Shown piece by piece: positions 60,317 through 64,000 of a DNA stretch of 64,000 nt; position 1 is the stretch's first letter, and every line of letters begins with the position of its first letter. The notes beneath the pieces are model-generated. The model saw nothing but the letters and a program-made list of their open reading frames with translations. It ran no database searches and was not told where the DNA came from. Source of the stretch: Nitratidesulfovibrio sp. GTDB taxonomy: Bacteria > Desulfobacterota > Desulfovibrionia > Desulfovibrionales > Desulfovibrionaceae. The stretch lies in the NCBI RefSeq assembly GCF_040373385.1, contig NZ_JBDXXH010000002.1, positions 1 through 64,000 on the forward strand. The letters are read 5' to 3'. The position numbers were made by a program, and so were the translations under genes.

Positions 60317-60869
60317 TTGTTTGTGTGAGTAAACACTACAGGTTCAGATTGCGTGCGGTAGCAGTCCGGATTCGGGACGCAAGGGTGGACATGGTGGTGC
60401 CGGGTGGCGGGCACCCATGCGGTACCATGGGCGTGAGGGCGTGATGTGGCTCGCAGTGGCGTTGCAGGGCACGGACGTGGCCGCGCCAGTGTGTACCCAC
60501 CGCGTCTTTTCGCCGCAGGGCAGTTTATCGTGTGTCGCGACCTGGCCGTGCGCTCGGCCGTGGCCCGGTGCTGCGGCAAATGCAGGAGAGTGGGGAGTGC
60601 GCCGCATGATGCGCCAGGGTTTGCGTCCCGATGGTCCCTTTCCCGTGGGCTTTCGCCCGAAGGCGCAGGAGCGTGCCCCCCCTATGCCCCTCCCGTATGC
60701 CCCCCGTATGCCACCGGGTGTCCGGCTTGCCACCGCGTTGCGGCGGGCGTACCCATGAATCGGGGTGTGCCCGCTGACCGGTTGCGTCCGGGCGTACCCT
60801 GCTGCTGGCGGCGCGTACCCCATTTCCGACGTAGCGTCGCCGTCGTCAACCACTACGGGCAGGAGCGCC

Positions 60870-61214
60870 ATGCACTACGACATCGTCTTTCATTTCGATA
60901 ACGGCCCTGCGGAACTGAACATCGCCATCAGCAACGTGCGCAACTACCACAAGGCGCTGGCGGGCGTGGCCTTCAGCAGCGTGCTGGTGGTCAACGGGCC
61001 GGGCATCCGGCTGATGGGTGCGGACGATCCGGATTTTGCCGAGCAACTGCGCGAACTGCGCGCACTGGGGCTGGACATTCGCGTGTGCGCCAACGCCATG
61101 CGTCATTTCGGGCTGGACGCCGCGTGGCTGAACCCGGCTTGCACCGTGGTGCCCGCAGGCATCGTGGAACTGGTGGACTTGCAGCGCAAGGGGTATGCCT
61201 ACGTGAAGCCGTGA
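60870..61214 (+). CDS. DsrE-like protein
   Basis: A 114-residue soluble protein of the DsrE/DsrF-like fold. Sequence landmarks are MHYDIVFHFDNGPAELNIAI, VVNGPGIRLM, LRELRALGLDIRVCANAMRHF (conserved cysteine in CANAM) and VPAGIVELVDLQRKGYAY. Family members handle sulfur transfer or small-molecule persulfides; the cysteine position matches the active one. Start at 60870 with AGGAG upstream. Specific role unknown. Confidence 0.85.
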   Translation: MHYDIVFHFDNGPAELNIAISNVRNYHKALAGVAFSSVLVVNGPGIRLMGADDPDFAEQLRELRALGLDIRVCANAMRHFGLDAAWLNPACTVVPAGIVELVDLQRKGYAYVKP

Positions 61215-61270
61215 CCGGCGCAGCTTCGGCATGCGGAGTTCATCAACAGGGACGCAAGGGATTCGCGACA

Positions 61271-61846
61271 ATGACCACGACAGGACAGGGCACGCCCGGC
61301 CAGGGGGGCGAGGTGCCGAACGCCGGGCGACAGGCGTCCGGCGGCCTTCCGGCCACGGGAAAACTGGTGGACAGCCACCCGCTGCTGGCCCGGTTGACCG
61401 GGCAGGTGGTATGGAATCTGGCGGAAGAGGCGGGTGCGGACGACGACGAATGCGGCCTGTTCATGGACCACTATGCCGCATGGCGTGGTGCCGCGCTGGC
61501 CGTGCTGGAACGTCTGCGCGATGCACCGGGCGGCGGTTTGCGCCTGGTGGTGGACGAAGCGGACCGGGGCGGAGCCTGCCCGGAATGCGTGGCCCTGCAT
61601 GGCGTGGTGCTTCCGGGTACCCATCCGGACCTTGCGGCGTGGCTGCCACCGTTCTCCATTGGCTGCCACTGCCGGGCCGAATACGTGGAGCCTGCGGAAA
61701 TGGCCGTGGCAGGAGCGCAGATGCCGCCGCCGGGACTGCGGCCACCGGCCCACCGCCTGTGCTGTTCGCGCCGCCCGCTGTCACTGCTGCTGGCCCAGTT
61801 GGCCCAGTTGCCAAGGATGGCGCAGTCGCAGGAGCACGAGGGGTAG
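61271..61846 (+). CDS. Cys-rich protein of unknown function with a phage head-protein-like zinc motif
   Basis: A 191-residue protein I do not recognise with certainty. Residues 1-33 are Gly/Thr/Gln-rich, about 35-100 are helical (VVWNLAEEAGADDDECGLFM), and about 104-145 carry GGACPECVALHGVVLP followed by PPFSIGCHCRAEYV. The C-P-x-C ... P-P ... C-x-C pattern resembles the C-terminal metal site of Mu F/SPP1 gp7-type phage head proteins. No other phage gene is nearby. The tail is Leu/Ala-rich. ATG at 61271, 56 bp after the DsrE-like gene. It ends at a terminator shared with tRNA-Ala. Confidence 0.6.
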   Translation: MTTTGQGTPGQGGEVPNAGRQASGGLPATGKLVDSHPLLARLTGQVVWNLAEEAGADDDECGLFMDHYAAWRGAALAVLERLRDAPGGGLRLVVDEADRGGACPECVALHGVVLPGTHPDLAAWLPPFSIGCHCRAEYVEPAEMAVAGAQMPPPGLRPPAHRLCCSRRPLSLLLAQLAQLPRMAQSQEHEG

Positions 61847-61889
61847 CACCTCGAAACGCGTCGTGGTCTTGTGCGCATGCAAACAAAAA

Positions 61890-61923
61890 GGGCTTGCCGA
61901 TGTTCTCGGCAAGCCCGTTTTTT
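61890..61923. terminator. Bidirectional terminator
   Basis: GGGCTTGCCGA pairs with TCGGCAAGCCC around a 5-nt loop, with an A-run before and a T-run after, so it works on both strands. It ends the Cys-rich gene on the plus strand and tRNA-Ala on the minus strand. Confidence 0.8.
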
Positions 61924-61925
61924 GC

Positions 61926-62001
61926 TGGTGGAGACGATGAGGATTGAACTCACGACCTCAGCATTGCGAACGCTGCGCTCTCCCAGTTGAGCTACGTCCC
62001 C
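61926..62001 (-). tRNA. tRNA-Ala (anticodon CGC)
   Basis: Complete cloverleaf with encoded CCA (61926-61928). Acceptor stem GGGGACG/CGTCTCC contains the G3:U70 alanine identity pair. The anticodon loop TTCGCAA gives CGC, reading GCG codons. D-arm and T-arm (GTTCAATCC) are normal. A terminator follows immediately on the minus strand. Confidence 0.95.
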
Positions 62002-62205
62002 AGTCAGGAGAAGGCTGTATATACCTGTTGCCGCCCGACTGCAAGAGGCCGGTGCGGAAAAATTTCGGTGGGAACGGGAGAGAATGCGGCGCGGGCGTTG
62101 GGGCGGGGCGGTTCTGCGGCGAAGGGCGTGGCGGCGCGGTTGGCGGCAGGGGCCGCACGCGCCGGGCAGGGCCGTGGAGGCTTGCGCGGGCGGTGAGGCT
62201 GGCCG

Positions 62206-64000
62206 CTATTCCAGCCCCAGCGTGTCGAGCAGGGTGCACACCCGGTGACGGTAGGTGTGGCGGGACAGGATGTGCGCCCGCCATGCCGCCACAAGGTCGG
62301 CGCGCAGGGCCGGGTCGCGTTCCAGCCGGTGCAGCAGTGTGCCAAGGCCGGGCGCATCGCCCGTTCCGGCTGGCGGCGCAGAGTCGTTGCCGCCGCTGCG
62401 GGCCGGGGAAAAGGCGATTTCGCGGCGCAGTTCTTCGGGAAAGATGTCGAGGCCCGGCGTGTCGTCGGTGATGCAGAAGCCCCCTGCCGCCCAGACGTCG
62501 AAGTGGCGCTGGGTGAGTCCGGCGGGCAGCAGCAGGCTGGTGATGTTCAGCGACCAGCGGGCTGCACGGTACACGGCGGGCAGGGTGACATAGTAGTCCA
62601 CCGGGGGGCGCAGGTCGGTGCCCGGCGCCAGCAGCGGCTGCCACCCGTCGTCGCCGTACACGGTCAGGCCTTGCGGGGCGGCGGCATTCAGGCAGCGCAC
62701 CCGCCGGGCCAGCGCGCATTCCTCGGCCCCCAGCCCCGCCGCGCGCACCGCATTGCCGGGCCACAGGTCCGCGATGCCAAGGCGCGCCGTCCACCAGTGG
62801 AAGTCGGGCCGGCAGTGGATGTCGGACCGGTGACCGGGCGCGTCGGACCGGTGACCGGGCGCGCCGGGCCGGTGATCGGGCGCGTCGAGCAGGGCCAGCG
62901 CCTCGTTCAGCAGGTCCGGGGCGATACGTTGCCCCGCGAAGAAGCCCCCCTTGCCGGGGAAGGCGGACCGGCCCACGAACACCACGGGATTCAGGGGGGG
63001 CATGCCCACCGGAGAAGGCTGGGCCGCCCCGGCGGCTCCGTCATCCCCAGCCAGTTCCGGCCCGAAAAACTCCGGTCCGGTTGCCAGCGGCAGGTGCAGC
63101 ACCCGCTGCGCCCCGTGGGCGCGCAACAGGGGAATGAACGAGGCGTCGGTGACGCACAGCAGCGCCCCGCGCCACCACGGCCCGCGCAGGGACGAGAGCA
63201 GGTGGAAGGGGTTGTCCACGCACCACACGGCCACGTCCACCCCGCAGGCGCGCAGCAAATGGAAGCGTTCGCCCCAGGCGTCAAGGCCCTGTAAATTCAC
63301 GCTCAGGAGCAGGGCCGGGCGCTGGTCGGCCAGCAGGCGGGGCAGGTCGGCGTGCAGGGTGTCCGGATCGACCCGGCGCGGGGCCAGCCCTTCGGCGGCA
63401 AGGGCGGACTCCAGTTCCGGCAGCAGCAGCGAACCTTCCGTGCCGGGCAGCAGCACGGTACGGGACCGGGTGGAACGCGGCCCGGCGTGGCCCGTCACGC
63501 CTTCCGGTGACAGTGCCTGTGCGGGTGCCATGCGCACGGCACGCGCCGTACCCAGCAGCGGCCCCCAGAAGGTGGGGAACAGCCGCTCCGCCTCGCGGTA
63601 GACCACCACCAGCGCGCGGGACAGTCTTTCGGGCGAAAACGCTTCCGGCCCGGCCAGCGTCCACCCGGCGGGGATGGCCGCGCGCCAGGCGCCGTGCGTT
63701 GCCTCTTCCATATAATGGATGAACGCCGGGGATTCGATGACCTGCACGGTCGGTGCGCCCTGCCCGCAGGACGGCGTGTTCCTTGCCCGCAGCCCCGCCA
63801 GTGCTCCCTCCACCGCACGCCGTGCCGTGGCCGGGTTCGGCCCCAGGCCCAGCACCACCACTTCGGCGGGGGCCTCGGTCCCCTGTCCGCATGGGGGCAG
63901 CACGTCGAAGGTGGCGGGCAGCTTGCCGTCCGGTGCAACATCGTCCGGCAGGGCATCGTCCGGCAGGGTGCGAAGCTGCCCCAGTTCGTTGGGAATGCGC
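62206..64000 (-). CDS. CgeB-like glycosyltransferase, 5' end outside the window
   Basis: Partial gene: the frame stays open from 63903 to the window edge (translation upstream of GTG 63903 reads DDALPDDVAPDG). At least 597 residues are visible, too long for the nearby GTG to be the start. The C-terminal half has a Glyco_trans_1_2/CgeB-type domain with YVTLPAVYRAARWSLNITSL, FDVWAAGGFCITDDTP and IFPEELRREI. The N-terminal half contains VVVLGLGPNPATARRAV. A 21-bp tandem repeat (about 62823-62886) encodes DAPGHRS units. Acceptor sugar unknown. Confidence 0.8.
   Translation of the reverse strand, partial: RIPNELGQLRTLPDDALPDDVAPDGKLPATFDVLPPCGQGTEAPAEVVVLGLGPNPATARRAVEGALAGLRARNTPSCGQGAPTVQVIESPAFIHYMEEATHGAWRAAIPAGWTLAGPEAFSPERLSRALVVVYREAERLFPTFWGPLLGTARAVRMAPAQALSPEGVTGHAGPRSTRSRTVLLPGTEGSLLLPELESALAAEGLAPRRVDPDTLHADLPRLLADQRPALLLSVNLQGLDAWGERFHLLRACGVDVAVWCVDNPFHLLSSLRGPWWRGALLCVTDASFIPLLRAHGAQRVLHLPLATGPEFFGPELAGDDGAAGAAQPSPVGMPPLNPVVFVGRSAFPGKGGFFAGQRIAPDLLNEALALLDAPDHRPGAPGHRSDAPGHRSDIHCRPDFHWWTARLGIADLWPGNAVRAAGLGAEECALARRVRCLNAAAPQGLTVYGDDGWQPLLAPGTDLRPPVDYYVTLPAVYRAARWSLNITSLLLPAGLTQRHFDVWAAGGFCITDDTPGLDIFPEELRREIAFSPARSGGNDSAPPAGTGDAPGLGTLLHRLERDPALRADLVAAWRAHILSRHTYRHRVCTLLDTLGLE
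62823..62886 (-). repeat. 21-bp tandem repeat in the CgeB-like gene
   Basis: Two to three copies of a GGTGACCGGGCGCGTCGGACC-like unit (21 bp), encoding PGHRSDA repeats in an internal loop. In frame. Confidence 0.6.

Larger units (their letters stand above)
59999..60869. other. Long upstream region of the Coo operon
   Basis: 871 bp with no supported gene. The left 340 bp (60000-60340) are AT-rich for this genome and hold a perfect inverted repeat (60031-60050), a candidate promoter (60060-60088) and a wide inverted repeat (60292-60316). The remainder is GC-rich. Open frames there look like composition artefacts: they lack ribosome binding sites and recognisable motifs. Confidence 0.6.
61847..62205. 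other. Region between the Cys-rich gene and the glycosyltransferase gene
   Basis: 359 bp holding the bidirectional terminator (61890-61923) and tRNA-Ala (61926-62001). The remaining 200 bp are GC-rich with no feature I can support. Confidence 0.6.

Noticed and set aside
60000..60340. CooA-type (TGTCA-N6-CGACA) or sigma-54 promoter upstream of cooM
   Set aside because: Looked for both on the minus and plus strands and found no acceptable match.
60344..60871. Minus-strand frame of 175 codons (and plus-strand frames) in the cooM upstream region
   Set aside because: Composition-driven frames without ribosome binding sites or recognisable domains; treated as non-coding.

Overview
The window is a stretch of a high-GC sulfate-reducer chromosome. 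The strongest clue is an eight-gene run of a Coo-type, CO-induced-like energy-converting NiFe hydrogenase in the order cooM-K-L-X-U-H-hypA-cooF, the arrangement known from Desulfovibrio vulgaris. A rubrerythrin, a UbiD-type menaquinone decarboxylase, a DsrE-like protein and the codon usage fit too. I infer a Desulfovibrionaceae member (Desulfovibrio/Nitratidesulfovibrio, close to D. vulgaris Miyazaki-type strains). This rests on recognised gene content and not on a database search.

Layout. 1-5.5 kb: trmFO, a periplasmic solute-binding protein and alpha-glucan phosphorylase, all on the minus strand. 5.6-13 kb: dut, argD, a small repeat protein, then a polar amino-acid ABC transporter (ATPase, binding protein, two permeases) followed closely by prmA. 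13.4-20.3 kb: an endonuclease III-like protein, an envC/ctpA/yibQ-like cell-envelope set, ndk and proC. 20.4-31.5 kb: a Smr-domain protein, SppA, Mrp/NBP35 ATPase, hypB-hypA, a TPR and an AMIN-domain protein, a CopZ/CopA copper pair in divergent orientation, and a hypothetical protein.

31.9-50 kb: UDP-sugar pyrophosphorylase, menaquinone decarboxylase, a winged-helix regulator, rubrerythrin, topoisomerase III, IMPACT/YigZ protein, 6-phosphogluconolactonase, OsmC, a metallo-beta-lactamase-fold hydrolase, a chemoreceptor, YhcH, a DksA/TraR zinc finger, a methyltransferase divergent from a TetR regulator, and a PiT/DUF47 phosphate-uptake pair. 51.3-60 kb: the Coo hydrogenase. 60.9-64 kb: a DsrE-like protein, an unrecognised Cys-rich protein, tRNA-Ala(CGC), and the 3' part of a CgeB-like glycosyltransferase running off the right end.

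How the parts fit. CooH/CooL with CooX, CooU and CooF form the electron-transfer arm, and CooM/CooK form the ion-pumping membrane arm. HypA (inside the operon) and HypA/HypB (near 25 kb) would supply nickel. Neither cooS (CO dehydrogenase) nor cooA is present, so the electron donor side must lie elsewhere. The phosphate transporter pair is preceded by a convincing Pho box next to a -35/-10 promoter.

The most unusual non-coding structure is an interspersed repeat. A conserved core of about 45-51 bp sits inside long inverted repeats whose arms differ at each locus (near 13.0, 18.7 and 23.0 kb). It is often accompanied by an AAAACTTTTCAATTGGG tail that also occurs near position 50. I see no CRISPR array, insertion sequence, prophage or rRNA operon.
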